From: Pelodera strongyloides
Taxonomy: Eukaryota > Nematoda > Chromadorea > Rhabditida > Rhabditidae
Length of the DNA: 64,000 bases
NCBI GenBank assembly: GCA_036852015.1
Contig: JAANDG010000128.1
Location: 124,001-188,000 of the forward strand
Direction: 5' to 3'
Under the pieces are notes generated by a model. That model had not been told where the DNA came from. It did no database searches and saw nothing but the letters and a program-made list of their open reading frames with translations. Within the stretch, counting starts at the first letter, position 1, and the number at the start of each line of letters is the position of its first letter. The translations under genes and the position numbers were made by a program. Shown here in pieces: positions 11,701-26,700 of this stretch.

Positions 11701-14700
11701 TGGGTGTCTGTTTTCCATCCAAACTTTTCTAATACAGTAAAAAAATGCTGTTATTCTATCACCAACCAAGGTCGCTTAAGAATCGCTTAAGTATGCGCAA
11801 GCGCAGATATTTATTGCTAATTGTCAGTTATCGTCAGCTGCCACCAGCCTGGTATTTTTTTATCAACATAGGAACACATAGCTAACCGACAAAAGGGTAA
11901 TTATTTGCTTGACATTACATATATCGGCCAATTGCTTCCACAATGCTTATTTGAATTGGAACACTGTTGCCTATCAGTTCTTTTTTCGTGTTTTTAAGGG
12001 ACCGCAATCAGCGCAAAAATGCCGCTCTCGTTGCTCACGAATAAAGTAAGGAATGACCAATTTTTGCAAATGACACGGAAATAAAAAGCTGTGTAATTGA
12101 CCTCTATGTACTAAAAAAAGGCAACATCGCGACACCCTAATTATGCTGGTTCGGTCACTCTGCGAAGAAAGGCCAAAAACGCTGTCAGTGAAAATCAGGC
12201 TTTGACTTTTGTTTATATGATCAAGATTACGTGAACACGTCCATTGGTTATTATTGGTTCCAGAAAGTAAATATGAGTCTCTGTCATCTGAGCCTATGTT
12301 TTTTGTTAATTGCTGTATTCGTGCAAGTATAATGTACTAAAAAGTTCCTTTTAAGCGCATGATAGTCTGATTCAAAACAAAGTCCAAAGAACTAATATGG
12401 CAAATAACAAGTTTATATCCGAAACATATTTAGCATTTTTCCTTAATTATGTCTGTGACTTATGGGGATTAGTAAGTCTAACAAAGAGCCTTCACTTTAC
12501 TTAGTTGCGGCGAACGGGCCAATTTAGCAAATGAGCCAATTATCTCCATCCGTAGAGTTTTCTGCCCAATCACGCGTATGTCTTAATAATACAATGGATT
12601 TGTTAAGAAGTACGGAACAATATCAGGATTGACGATGAAACTAAATGGACTCCATTTAGTTGGCTCTGCTAATGCATTATATAATGATGATCATCTATCG
12701 CAAATAACCCGTGCTACAAATGGTAGATGCAAATGAATGTCCTCACCTGGCTGTGCCTGTATGTGATATCCCAGAATGTTCACTTCGCGATGCGGCTGAT
12801 TGTGAATGCGAGCCTGTCGCGCGCGACGGTCGCACAGTCTTTACGGGAGTCAGCCGAAAATGGAGGAGCCGCAGAACGATGAACACGTACGAAGCAAAAA
12901 TAATACAAAAGGGAATCCAGAACACTGCCAATTGATGACTGATCACGTAAATTGTACCCATTCGATGCCAAATTCGCAACAAGTCCTCATCAGACTAAAT
13001 TTGAAAAATATCTTTTAAGAAGCACCATAGAACGTGAGCATAGAACAGAACAGAGAGTTGTTTTATGTTTAGGTTGAGAAGAAAGCTGGAGGTGAACAAT
13101 TATAACAGTAATATATCTTGTGGTCGAAGAAGTCACCGATATTTCCAATTGCAGCAACACTTTGGAAGCCAGTTGAAATATGCCGCGAGATTTAATATCG
13201 GCTACACCATCCTAAAATACTTCGTTAAATGAACATTGTACTCCATATTGTGACGAAACTCCTATACGACTAAGTTATCAGCACTTTGGAAACTTACGTC
13301 AAAAAGTGATACACATTGGACGAAATGGTTGTTCACGTTGTAAACATCCCAGAAGAAAATTTGAGGAAAACTGCACACGATTGCCACTATCCAGGATAGA
13401 ACGATCATTAAACGCACACGACGAACAGAAGTAGCACCTTTAATAATATGCAAACAACTATATGTATGTATAAACTTCGCTACTGATGCGAATTTTTCGT
13501 CTCGTCTTTCTTACCCTAATTTCTTTATTACGTAACAGAGTGTGTCTGTTATTACTAGTTCATTATGTCCAGGCTATACTGAGTTTCTCCACATTTCCTA
13601 CCTTGCACATTCGACGTGTAAACAACTTTAAGACGGTCCAGTCCAATTGCAACAATTACATTCGAGTTTGTGTAAAACGCTAGAGCGGACAAGAACATGT
13701 ACATCTTGCACCCGTAACTTCCAAACCGCCACTCGTATGTGATCAACCACACGATCTATAAGACATATTCATTGAAGAGTGGGTGTGTTGTCATGTAGAG
13801 AGGGAGCAAGAGAGAGAGAGAAAGGGAGAGGGGGCAGAGAGAGAGGGGCAAATCTTGCAGGTTTTTTTCCGGTTCGAGTAATTGTCGATCCCCATTGTAT
13901 TTCACCTCTATGACTTCCTTGTGCCTCCATTGTCTAGCATGATCTCAGGAAACAATTTCACCAATGTTGCGTCCCTTGTTAATGCGCTTTAATTATTCAT
14001 GACGTATATGGGCTTCGAGGCAAAAATTATTCCATGTACCAAGAAACGGGTTCAGTATAAAACAATACAACAGACTTTTTGTCAATATTTGTATGCGACA
14101 GTTAGTCTAGACGAACTGGGGGACCACTTGTTTCAAGCTCACGTTAGACACCAGGAAGTTTAATGTGTTATACTGCAAAAGATCCCATTCCCACTACTCT
14201 CACCTCACCTCGCGCAGATACATGTTGAAACTACATCTTAAATCGTTTTGTCCCATGGGGATGATCAAGACTATGAAGAAAATGATGTCCACTCTTGGCA
14301 CGTACCTGCTGTTCTATATCACATTTCAATTGTGCGTATATTGCAGGCAGTTTACAGATTTCTAACTGCTGGTATTTTAAATTAGATATAAGAAACTTGC
14401 ATTATTAGGAATCTGAGCAGCACTTAAAAAATAGAGGTAAATGTGACCACGCATTCAGGCTTAGACAAGCAGTACTCCGATTAATAACAACTGTCAGTCT
14501 TTGGTGATGTGGAGGGTAGACTGTTATTTGAGCAAGTATGCACTGTAGGTTCCTTGCATACACTTACCTTTCCTAGCGCATGTATGAGAAGAATCATAAA
14601 ATCGGTGATACACAAGTTTAGCTTGAACAATGTGAAAGAGCTCAGATGATACGGTCCCGTCAAGAAGCTCGTTCGGGCGGTTGGTGTTCTAAACATTACA

Positions 14701-17700
14701 GTACGTGAGAAAAGGTCACTCATTGTTTACATTTAAAGAGACAAAATAAATGCATTGGCCGAGACTTTATTGGCCGAGACGGAATGCATCCCTTCGAGCA
14801 GTCACTACATGTGCTACTGTCAACCACCATCAATTTAGTTCGTCCGTTCGATACTCCCTCGAAGAGGCCTCATTGTTTCGGTATGGTTAAGGGAATGTCA
14901 TACAGACATTCGCGGTTAGTACCGTTTCCGTAATGCTAGAGCTCTATAAAAAGGACCAATCTTGATCCCAAAGCATATCTAGTCACGCTTGCAAAAAAGT
15001 CCATGATTCTGACCATACAATATGCATTTATTTGCGACTAAAAGTATGATTATGCGTGCACCTTTTTTTCCTTGAAATGTTTTTCATGTGCCTTCGATCG
15101 AACTGCGTCACAATAGATCATAAGGGACTGCACGGATCATGCATGAGAGTCGTCAAGTGAACTTTTTCATTCGACAACTAATTGGAAGTATTGCAAGAAG
15201 AGTTTACACAAGCTGCTCCCACATATCTGTTTTGTAAGTTAAAGCATGATGTACACAAGGCAACTGTCTTAATATGGCATGCTCGTTTTACACCTTTTGT
15301 CACGAAATAGTACAATTATTGGTAATGAAATAAGGCCAAACGCTTTACTTTCGGGCTCTGGTTTCCCGATCCTCATGGTTAAAAACAAACGTTTCGCTTA
15401 TTTTGCAGTATGAAATGTATTTGTGCGTGACCGAATCTTTTCAACCAAATTATCCTAAGGTTAGAAAAAACATCAGATGTTTCCTTGTCACATTCCGCAA
15501 AGCCGTTCACAGGGAGTATTTTACAAAAAAAATAATAATAAAATAAACCTGTTTAGAAAAGGAAACTAGTGCTGCAAGATGCGATTATATTATACTCTCA
15601 GAAAATTTTGAAGCTAGCTTGTTCCAGTGCCCCGTCTGTAATTTCAACGTAATGGCGTAAATGAAACAACTCATGGAAGTTCTTTTTATCATTTGCCCGG
15701 CATTACCGTCTGTAAATACGCCTAGTGTGATCCAAGTATCATACAAATTAAGAAAGTTATTCCTTTGTACCTGGACGAGCGGACGAGTTGCACGAATACG
15801 AGTAGATTAAGTACGGTGGCGACTGCGACAATAATTGATAAATAGACAATTTCTACTTCTTCTATTGGTTCCCGTTGTGGTACAGAGTCATTTTTGCCCG
15901 TTACCATCTAAAACATAGACTCGTACGTGGCATAAGAAATAAGCATACACACAAAAAAAACAAAGGGCATAATAAGCAAAGTGGAAGTTGAATTAGAATT
16001 ATGGTAGCTAGTTTGGACCCGCAAGGATGTTACACAAACAGAATAAACTGACAACGTACTAGACAGCAAATATTAACTGGGGCGTATATATACGAATCGT
16101 TTGAGCTGTTTCTAACAACATTGTGAGTTGAATACATTATTGCAACTAAAAATAAAACAGCAACGCAGCTCACACATGAAATGGGATTATGCGCAATATT
16201 TTTTCGCAGGTGCTTCCAGAATTACTATAAACATTAATATAATAATGTGATGATATTTGCAGTTACCTCCAGCAGTATATTTTAATGAATTAAATGAATT
16301 GTAAACAGTAACTCAGTTACACCTGGAACTTGTATGTTTTTCAAAACCTACGTAACAAAGTCTTACAAAGTGATAGTATCATAAACAGATTAGTCTAGGA
16401 ATACGCATAAACCCCTTAAAAAGGACGAAGAATGTTCTTCATTCAAATTTCATTAGTCTAACGTTTTATGAGGTCACATTTGAAAATAGGCTTGAAACAT
16501 GCGTTCACATGCGTCCACATGCAGTTAATTTACTTTAAAGAACACTAATTGAAGGTCCGGAAAGTGCCAACCTACTACAAATTGAATAAGCCGTAAGTGC
16601 ACACAATTAAATTACTGTATAAACGGCAATAAGAAAATATAAAAAAAAATGACACCGTTGGTCCCGTAAGTTTTCTTTTTCGATACATAACAGATATTCA
16701 TAGTTTCATCATAAAGCAAGGGGAGGGGATCTGACAACACCTTTTGCATTGCGGAGTTCGTTTAAAAACCCAAGAGGTAAATTCATTTGTGGGGCAGGCG
16801 GCGCAGTGCCTAAGTCGCTGTCTCAAGAGCAGCGAAGGTACTGCGGCTCGTCGGTTCGACTCCTACCCGGGGCAGACCAAGCCTTTTCATTAGAGTACAT
16901 TGGTAGCAATTTCGGTTACTGAGGAAAACGGTGCTCAACGCTATCCCTGGCCAGGAAGTGAACTAACTAAAACCAAAAAAAAACAGGAGCAGGCCGGACC
17001 ATGTATTTCAGGCAAGGGACCCGTGCGGAGTTCTCTTGCGAAGACGGGTGCAACCACCGTTTTTTAATCTTTTGTCTCACATAACTTGTAATGCAATGAT
17101 CGCTTCCAAATCAACGAGTTCTTACAAATTTGTGGCGTAGTAGTGGAAAGTCATAATATGCTCTAAACGTTCCCACATTGTTTCCACTTTAATCCTTCGA
17201 CTAAAACAAAGCAGTGTGAGCTAAATCCAGCAAAATCCTGCAGAACACTGTAATCAAGACCCCCGAGAGACGGAGAGATTAGCGATTTAGTGAGGGGACA
17301 GACAATAGAGACACTACATACAGTACTCGTTCACTATTTCAACCTTGCAAAAAAGGAACATTGATGTGAACTTTATTTTGATTTGTCTTTGATTTTTGCC
17401 TTGAGCCATGACACAACATGTAGGGGTCTAATTACACACTATTTATAATGACCTCACAGTTCAACAGAAAAACGGTCTAAAATATGCAAAAACACATCAT
17501 ACGTATGCAATTACTGACTTAACGAGTACTTTGTCCTAGACGGAACGCAGTAATTGACGCCATAGGTCCATTAACGTAGTTTACAGGGTTCTGCACTATA
17601 TCCGCTTGAGCCAGTGTTTTGCATTAGAGTTCGCGCGTACTAGCTAGTGTTTGTGTTTTGTGATTGCCATTGCAAATGTTAGTCGACGTGAAAGCAGCTA

Positions 17701-20700
17701 TGCTAAGACCGAATCCTATAATATGCTAGGAAACGCGTACCGTTGAAGCAATGATTAGATTCAGCCGCTTTCTTCACCTGCATGCCTGATCAAATTTATT
17801 AATTAATAAAGAAATGGCTTTTTTTGAAAGCTATGGCGTACGAATCATAATGTGGGAGGCGTTTAATTTCCCAGTAAATGAGGTTCAGTGTTCTTTTAAG
17901 TGATGCAAGAGGAAAACAACCCTTCAGGATCAATTACATGCTGGAGTGGTTAGACGATCGTTAATATGCACCAGTATTAGTGTGGTATCGAGAAAGCTAG
18001 TGGTTATACACTTTGGTACTTTGATATATCACCGGGTAGTAGTGACAATCATAGACTAGTAATAAGCACTGGTTGATGTAATCAGTTATTTAATTACTGC
18101 TATCCCGACAATGTACAAAGTTTCTTCTCCAGTAAATAACAAGCAAAAGTCATGGAAGGAAATGAGAAGCTTTTCAATTGTTTTCTTGAATTAAGAAATG
18201 GCCTCATAGGCGCCGCCCTACTGCCCCTATAATGCCCTCCAAATAACGGGGCGTGGCAAGCAGGTTAATCTTGTATAACTTAATTGGCAAACTTTTGCAG
18301 AATTAGACATGTAGTGTGACGAAGCAGCTTGTAATGCGGTATTATGTAAATAAAATACGTTCCAGTATTACTGTTTTTTAATGGGCTACGTTTCATAGAA
18401 TACATATATTTGCAATTTGCTTATACGCTCGAATGGCAAAAGAAGGGTTGCATAAGATACTAGAAGAAATTAAAGAACTTCGCGGAGTACAACCTTCATG
18501 AACCGGACCTTTATGAATTTTGGTTTCCATGATACTTAAGGAAGGATTGAACCGTTCAAGTGATACGTTTAACCTTTTACGCGTGCGTTCAACGTAACAC
18601 ATTCACCCATTTAAGTACTAACCCTCCCCCCCGTTGATTTTTCAGTCTGGACGATCATTCCAGTGCCCACACATTCGCCACACTTATTGAATTCCATCCT
18701 TTACAAAATAGTATCTACGTCGAGATCCCTTCTGTCTATTCTTAGAAAAGCATCACAGTGCCGGCTGCATACTATATACGGGGACGAGTGGTTGATGTAC
18801 ATCCCTTGTATCTTCAAAGAACATACAATACACCTATTCTTCCGAGCGTAGAAATTTAATTGCATATTTCTTTGTCTTTCGAGGATGGAATTTGCCGATA
18901 TTTCATTCAGCCTAATGAAGACCTAACAGGTGACTTCCTCCTTCAGCTAACAAAAAAAAACGTCATAGAACGTCCAACACCGTCCAGCACCAGTGGAGCA
19001 TGCATAATTGACAAATCTGTGTTATTAGTATCGTCAACGTCATGCGCTTTTATCTTTTGACCATATAGTATATATGTTATGCGTAAGTCTAAACCGAGAA
19101 TAGTCAAATCGGACTGGCTGATTGCCGAAATAACTTCTGCAAACTGAGATAAACCAATGCATGACTTCAAGTACAAAGAAAACAATATTGTTTAGATGAC
19201 AATCAAATACTGGAACAGAAATGCTGTTTAGATGTGGTTTCTTATATTTGAGTAACTAAGCTAAGCCATCCCTCGTTACCACTTTAGTTGTATATAGTAC
19301 AAGACAAACAAACCGAAAAGTTACCGTAGTCATGTGCCTGAGCGTTCAGAGGAAAAGTGAAGGTAGATGCAAAAGCAAATGAAGAAAAACTAAGCAACTG
19401 TCTCTGTAAATTAGCTATATCTTCAGGTTCCCATGGCGTGATATAAAATTGTGGGCTGAATAAAAATGAATTTAATAAAATGTGAGCACTTTCGAAGCTC
19501 TTTATTTGGTTTCGCGGAAGTTTCTTTTTCTGCTTATTTAAAGTATGGACTGCGGTGAACGTCAGAATTCATGCGCTTAATTGGGGTTTTTTTATAACTT
19601 CTTTTTCAAGACAGAAAACTGGGCAGCAATACATAACTGGGCTGAAGATCCCTGTATAAACGATGACTGAATGCATCCAAAAAGCAACTCGAGACTGCGT
19701 GAGACAGCTGAACATTTGCGAACCATGGATTGCTGCGCGAATTGTTCTTGTTTACTTCTATGCCCTACTTTTCTTGTTTGAACCCAATTATTCTCTGTGT
19801 TCTGATCACATTTCTACAACAGAAACACATGTAATATGCACGCAAAACTTGTTGTTAGAATAACAATACAGGCCGATATTTGAAGATTTAAAAAGAAATG
19901 CGAATCGAATTTCAGCCAGGCTGAGTAACATATATAATTATGATTAGCCCAGCATCGATGCATGAGAAGCATAGCGCCTTTTTAAGTATTGATGATGTGT
20001 CATGAAGTATTTAATTTATGTAACAAGGTTTTTGAGTTTAAGATTAAAAACCTTTGTAAGCACTTAGTTCAACAACATAAAGCAAGTATTATACATATGT
20101 ATTGCATGGTAAGTATGCATTATATATTATTTCGTAGTATCTTTCCATTTCGGCCAGACGTGTTGTTTACCGTAAGCGTCCACGACTCATCCAATTTTCA
20201 CAAATATTTACTTCCTATAATGAGGGATTTCGTTCGCGAAGCAAGACTTTACAACAAAAAGTAAGCCCGTAGAGTTAATATGAACATAATGCGATGAATT
20301 TGTACGTTACTTCGAAACTAGAACTTTTTAGTGTTCATGATGAGAAGTAGGGTGCGGCTGCGCAAAGAACTAACGTGTTCATCATTTCTCCAATTGAACC
20401 ACCACTGCTCCGCAACCCAAGCCGAAAATACAATAAAAATAAAGGAAAGATAAAAAAATTGTACTAAAGGACTTCATGAAGAATGTTTTCTCTACGATGA
20501 ACGTGGAAAATAAAAGTAAGTGTTTGCATTAAACTACATATGAAATAGAAGCCGTAAAACTTTGTCGTAGAGCTGCTCATCCTATAAAACTTCCTTAAAT
20601 CTCTTTGAATTGTTTGCAAACACGAATACTTGCGATGTTTGAAGTGAAAGATCAGAAGAACTTGTTTCACTGGACACTATGGAACACAGTAAAATTCTTG

Positions 20701-23700
20701 CTCATTGTAATCTTCAGTGTAAGGGATTTCTAGCGGACTATATCTTCAGTCAGAAAACGTAAAAAAAAGAACATAAAAAAGAAGGGCCACACAGGTCGAA
20801 ATGTTGTATTTTATAAATGACTAGTTTTTTTTAGCAGCGCAGCTCAAGTAACGTGTTTTCATTACAAACATTGATTAAGCAAGTGTAAGAGAGGACAATA
20901 GTCCATAAGGGGATGAAACTCATAATACGCTATTCAATTGTGCGGGAGATCTATGCTCTATCCTGATGAGCTTCCAATTTCAAGTTTAAATCCTATTATG
21001 TTCTTCTTCCCTTTGTAGTATGAGAAACCTTATGAAAATTACCATAGACGTATATGAACACGGACATTTGTGTAGGCATTTTGCATTGTAAATAAAATGT
21101 ACGGGTAAAGTCGAAAAGAACAAAACAATTTATTAGATAAGAAAAAATACCACGTGACACATAAAATAAATTCAGTGTGTAAATCCATATAAAAATGGAT
21201 TAATCAATGTGATTAGTATTTGCATATCCTTGAAGATGTTTGCGTGGTCATTCAGTTCTCTGAAAATGCATAATATACGTTTACATGTTTATTAGTATGC
21301 TGCATTGGCTGAGTAACACCAACGCACCAATGATTGTATTTGTTTTAGATGTAAACGCTTTAATAAACAGGCGAAGTATTCGGTACGATCGCCAGTTCAT
21401 ACAACCCATCATATTCAATGCCAACTCTCCGACATTTCTTCCAATATATTAAATTGGGTTTGTGTTTTAGATGTAAACGGTTTAATGTCATTTCCATATT
21501 TATTCCCATGAGCATACTTGTTTCATGCACTTTTTGCACCGTTATTTTCCATTTGAAAGAAAGCCTAAATTCAAACGTTATGCTTTAATCAAAAGAAAAC
21601 ATTGTGATTGCTCCTCTTTTTAGAGCTATTTCATAGTTCATTCCATTATCCGACTTTTTCTAAAGGCTACGCGTAAGCCCTGCAGCGTTGAACTTGTTTG
21701 TATTATTTGGATGTTGTGTTTTACTCTTTAGGAAGCTTCCGACGACTGCGCGTTTTGAGATAGATATCTCAGAAAAAAGGGCTAACAATTCTAGATGAAA
21801 TGCAAGAATTTCAATCGTGACTCAGGTTAAAGAAAGAAAATCAACATTGCCGCCGTGTTTCGCAAGCAAAAAGGCAGGACTTTTCTAAAATGCTGCAGTG
21901 AATAGGGTAACTAGAATGGGTCTTTGGCCACCATATAAGAATAGCGCCTTAGTAGAGTAACTCATTAAATAATGCTTCACTCCATTTTTTCCATAGACTG
22001 AATTCTGACTTTCATTGAGTATTCAAACACGTAGAACTCAATTTTAATACTCACTTGTACAATGACTCGTTGACGAACTGCATTATTGCCATGAAGTTGT
22101 AAGGAAACCAAAAGAGAAAATGAGCAACTACGACAAGTAGTGTTGTGCGAAAGACCTGCAAGGTGTCTTTCATCTTCTGCAAAATATATCCTCTTATCTT
22201 ATTCAATATCACCGAAAACGGCAACTTGAAGCAATGATCATGTAAAGCGCAGACACGATGAATGATAATACCAAGCGCCATGCAATTTTGCACATTCGTC
22301 TTTCGTCAAAACTTGCTTAACAAAAACTAAATCCCACAGGATTAACTTCCTATATTATATGTCACAGATTCTTTTTAAACCTTTCAAATTAAGGCTTAAG
22401 AATGAGAATTCAGGTATTATTAAATAAAGACAATACTATGACGCCTTATGTGTGATTAAGTTCTTCAAGGTTATTTTAATCGTTGTTGTATGTCATTAAC
22501 AAGTCAGACTTTTCCCATGCTATATATGATATATGAATAGAAATTACCTTGCTTCTCAGCTGACGCCGCCAAGCGGGAAGTTTCACTCCCGGTGAAGCTG
22601 TAATTAGTTAGTGTCATTTATTGTTGCCTAATTGTAAACGAAATACTATAAACGCTGTATTCGGGAGCCAGGCAAGCTAAACTGGTTGTTTGATTCCTCT
22701 AAACGAGATTATTGCAATAAATCCTATTGTATGCACTGACTGTACTTTCAAACACCTGTTCTCTCTAATTGCTCCTAACCAAGTAAATATGCTCGCGAAT
22801 CAGGGAAGTAAGCACAAGGAAGTAAACATTCTTGCTCCTTACGTAGAAACTTCTCAAAAAAAAGCGATGAAGCAAAAAAGAAGGGTTTGGTTTGGATTTG
22901 CACCAAATGTTACAGTTAATAATAATATTAGTAATAATTTACTATTGCGCACAGAAACATACATAATTAAAAAAAAATGTCTTGGGTCAACTTATCCCGT
23001 TGTTTTTGTGCGATTACAAACTAGAATCATCAAATCTAACTAAAAACCGCTTAGTGTGTGACCACGGAACATCCGTAACATATAGGATACCTAGCCGATC
23101 GCTCTTCTTACGTCCAAAAAATGATATTTTCTTCTTTGTTCTCGTTGCATCAAGGAGTGGGGGATCTTCCTCAAGACCGGAAGATGGACGTGATGTACTT
23201 AGCGAAATCTAAAAGGAGGTGTGTAGCTTCAGAGCGTGTAATTCCGCACCGAACTTATATCTATGCTCAAAAAACTGCTCCTTAGCCAACAAATTCCCCA
23301 AACAGTGAAAGCCTACTGCTCTTCTTTCCCGACGTGCTTAGTAGTGTATGGCGAGTAAGATATAAGTTTTAAATAGAGTAATGAATTTGAAGAATTCTAC
23401 CTTTGCTGTTGACGTTTTGTGGGCAGCGACGGTTGTTGACGTAAGGTTTAAACTCATTTCGACCGCTAAAACATATATGTGGTTCAGGGGGTACACACAT
23501 TATTCTGCAATAAATTATAGAAACGTCTAAGCATTCGAAATGTGTGGTTGAGCTGGCGTTTCGTGCTAACGAATAAACCTACTTTGTGGACACGTCGATG
23601 GTTTCCTGCTGGGAGATACGTCATGTAGCAGACTGCTCTAAATTTACTAGTTTCTTCGAAGTAGAGACATTTTTTTGCTTTGTATGAAGGTGCATATCAA

Positions 23701-26700
23701 TAGACCCAAAAGTAAAACCAGAACTAACCTGGCACGGGCCCTTGAGGGAATATTGCATCAGGCGTATTGCTATGATCGCATAGCTGATGACCAAAACAAC
23801 AAGTGGACCCCAGAATACGAGAAACTAAATTCGATATAATTGATCTCTGTATACCGTATAAATAAGCATCCAAAATGAAAAGATAATAAGTTGCATTTAT
23901 GTAAATGTAAACGACCGACGAGGTGCGCGATGTTGTACGCATTTTGGCTGTAATCGTGTAGATACCAAGGTGACGGGGAAGTCTGATTGGCTATCACAGT
24001 GAACCTTAAACAAAGCGTAGAGTTAATTCAAGGCGTTCGGTTTCTTGTCATGTTCACTTAGCTTCTATTTGCTCGTGATTTTTGAGCAGAGCTTCACTGC
24101 TTCATTGCAAAATCGGGATTTGCTAGTATGACATCGTTATCAAATTGCCTTATGAATCAACCTGTGTATCGCCCAGATATCAGTGCACTGCACCCATCCT
24201 CCGGGTTCTTCTGGGTACACGTTCAATGTATCCCAAGCAAACAGCTGAGGTATACTCCACAAAATGGCCAGCAACCAGGAACTCGTGACCAGAACCGTTA
24301 TCGTGTTTCCCTGTAAAAACGCTTACAATAGTAAAAATGCACGACACTGTATGGTATGAAGCTCCACAAAGGTTATCCATTCAATAATACATTCCATAGT
24401 TCGTACATTTGCCTTTCCGCGTCTTATTTTGTTCGCTCCGAGAACATTTCTCAGACGATCCAATGCGATACAAACGACAATATTCGAGGATATGTATAGA
24501 GCGACCATGCAAAGGAAGTTGAACACCTAAAGAGCATTCAGGTGACGAACAATATTAAGCGCGACATGCGTAAGTTAGTTGGTCATTGTATTTTCCTCAA
24601 TTGACCTCCTCATGTCTGTCTATCACTCCAAATCTTTGAATCGAGCATTGCTCTATTAATGTTTTCAAATCGCACCTTACACAGGACCATTCCACCCATC
24701 CACGTATACGTGGCCAACCATAATAGTTTGCCTAACGCAACCACACCAAGTAGAAGTAGATCAGTGATGTTCAGATTTATTTTTAAAATTAGAAATCCGG
24801 CCTAAATGTCCACATTATTCAGCTGCTCGTTTTCAAAATAGCTTTCTTCCTCTAGAACTATTAAGAAATAAAGTGAACTATTACAACAGTTTTCCAACTG
24901 ACGTTGTGGTTGCACTCAATAGACGGAAGAAATACCTTCACACTGTCACGAGGCGTTCGTTTCAGTTCTTCTAAAAGTCTTTTGAGAATGAAGCAATTTG
25001 ATGGGGCTCCTAATAGTATAACAAAGGCCAAATACGCCATTTCGATATAGTCGGATAGCAGATGAACCGGCGGGCTCTCAATTTCGTCATTCGTTGGTAG
25101 TTTGTCCACTTCTGTTAATAGACTACTACTGGTTGACGATGAGTTTAACATCTGAAACGATAAACAATAACAGTACACCGAAATAATTTTATTCATACAC
25201 AAAAGCACAGCCCGATACCAAAACAGAAGTATTTTTCAGTCGAAAGTTTCTTCTTCAAGAATAGAATATCCACAAAAACATAGTATGAAGACTTTTTCTT
25301 CACTGTGAATCTGTTGTATATAGCGAAATTGTGCTTTGTATAGCATAATATGAATTAGATTGTTGCAAAGAAAGGGAAGAATCTTTTAGCTGTTGTGTGA
25401 AACTACAATTCGATATCACTTATGTTAATCTTTAGAAACTACCAGTACATTATGACAATTTGCTTGTAATCACGAGTAGACTACTACACTTTCTTAGACT
25501 ATTGTCATCATTTCGATTCGCTATGGCTATGAATATCCGTATAACAGCAATATTATCATAATTTAAATTAGGGGAAAAGCTACAACTCCAGAGTCCAGAG
25601 CCACCCAACTTGGGCAGCTGTTTTCCCGTTGTGGCGATTGGGACAAGGGGTCTGGCGTCTAGGCGGTATTTTGAGACACACCTAGAGATCTATAGTCTGT
25701 GTAATTAAAGATATAGTAGTAGTCTAAACATGTAACGTAGTATATTGCAGCCAGTGTGAAAACAAATCTAAACTAATCACAGGAGTAAGAATAGACTTAG
25801 AGGCCAAGTACAATTTGAAAGGGTTCAGTTGCATTCTGTTTAAGAATAAGTCGCAATTGTCATAGTGACTAATGTAATAATCAGGACAATTTTCTTTTAC
25901 AGTAATTTAATGAAAATTTTACATATATTGAAATCAAATTGGCCGTCTCCAACGTTTATGCAGCCAAATAAATTGAAGGACAATTTGATCTGAATTTTAT
26001 GCAAACGACGCGAAACACTAGACAACAATAACGATGAAAAGCGGAAGAGTGACAATATAATTTGAATACATTGAATGTTAGGGATGTTTAGTTTTCGAAG
26101 GAGAGTGAGAATGGAGGAGCAGAAAAAGACCATAATTTATCAGTATTGTGTTAAACTGGAGTGACATTTTGAGTAACTGAGAAGCTGTTCCACATTTTGC
26201 ACCTTCGTGAACAAAGAACTAAAACAATTTTAAGAGCATACCGTAGAAGAACAATTCAAGCGGAACGTTATTGATTGTAAAAGAACCCTTGCCTATAAGA
26301 GGTCTGGATTTCATTTACCATCAAAAACAGAAGCACAGTTCACTTGTAATGCAAATGCAGTCGATTTGCAAACGCGCTTCTAGGAAACAAAATTGCAAAT
26401 TGTATGCAAACTCAATGTCACGTGGTGCGTTGCATTATTGCAAACAAAATTACTAATTTATGCCCTGCAGTACTAGAAGTGGATTTAACTGCTAAATGTA
26501 CCATTGCATGTCTCCCACCACAAATCCTTGATAAATATAGGAAAAATAAAAACTAATGAGCACACCTTTTGGAATAGGAAAGCTGTTTCGTGCAAGATTT
26601 GACTGAATTCTGAGAAACGGGGACTATTGAAACTGAACTGCAGAATTTTTCTAATAATTGTAAATCCTGTTACCCGGGTTCCTGATAAGCCACACCGCCT

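Noticed and set aside
10636..15907. A single operon of the two GPCR genes
   Set aside because: The genes are 5.3 kb apart and each has its own acceptor directly at its ATG. Typical nematode operon spacing is a few hundred bases or less.
16791..16874. Functional leucine tRNA gene
   Set aside because: The two acceptor-stem halves are the same sequence rather than complementary, and the T stem is poor. A tRNA-derived repeat fits better.
22690..23043. 117-codon plus frame inside the GPCR B region
   Set aside because: It lies opposite a GPCR B intron, is Asn/Lys-rich, and has no splice context.
23724..23942. 72-codon minus-strand frame with a hydrophobic run
   Set aside because: It is in the wrong frame. 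The true helix 5 frame (LVFWGPLVVLVISY) starts after an acceptor at 23824.
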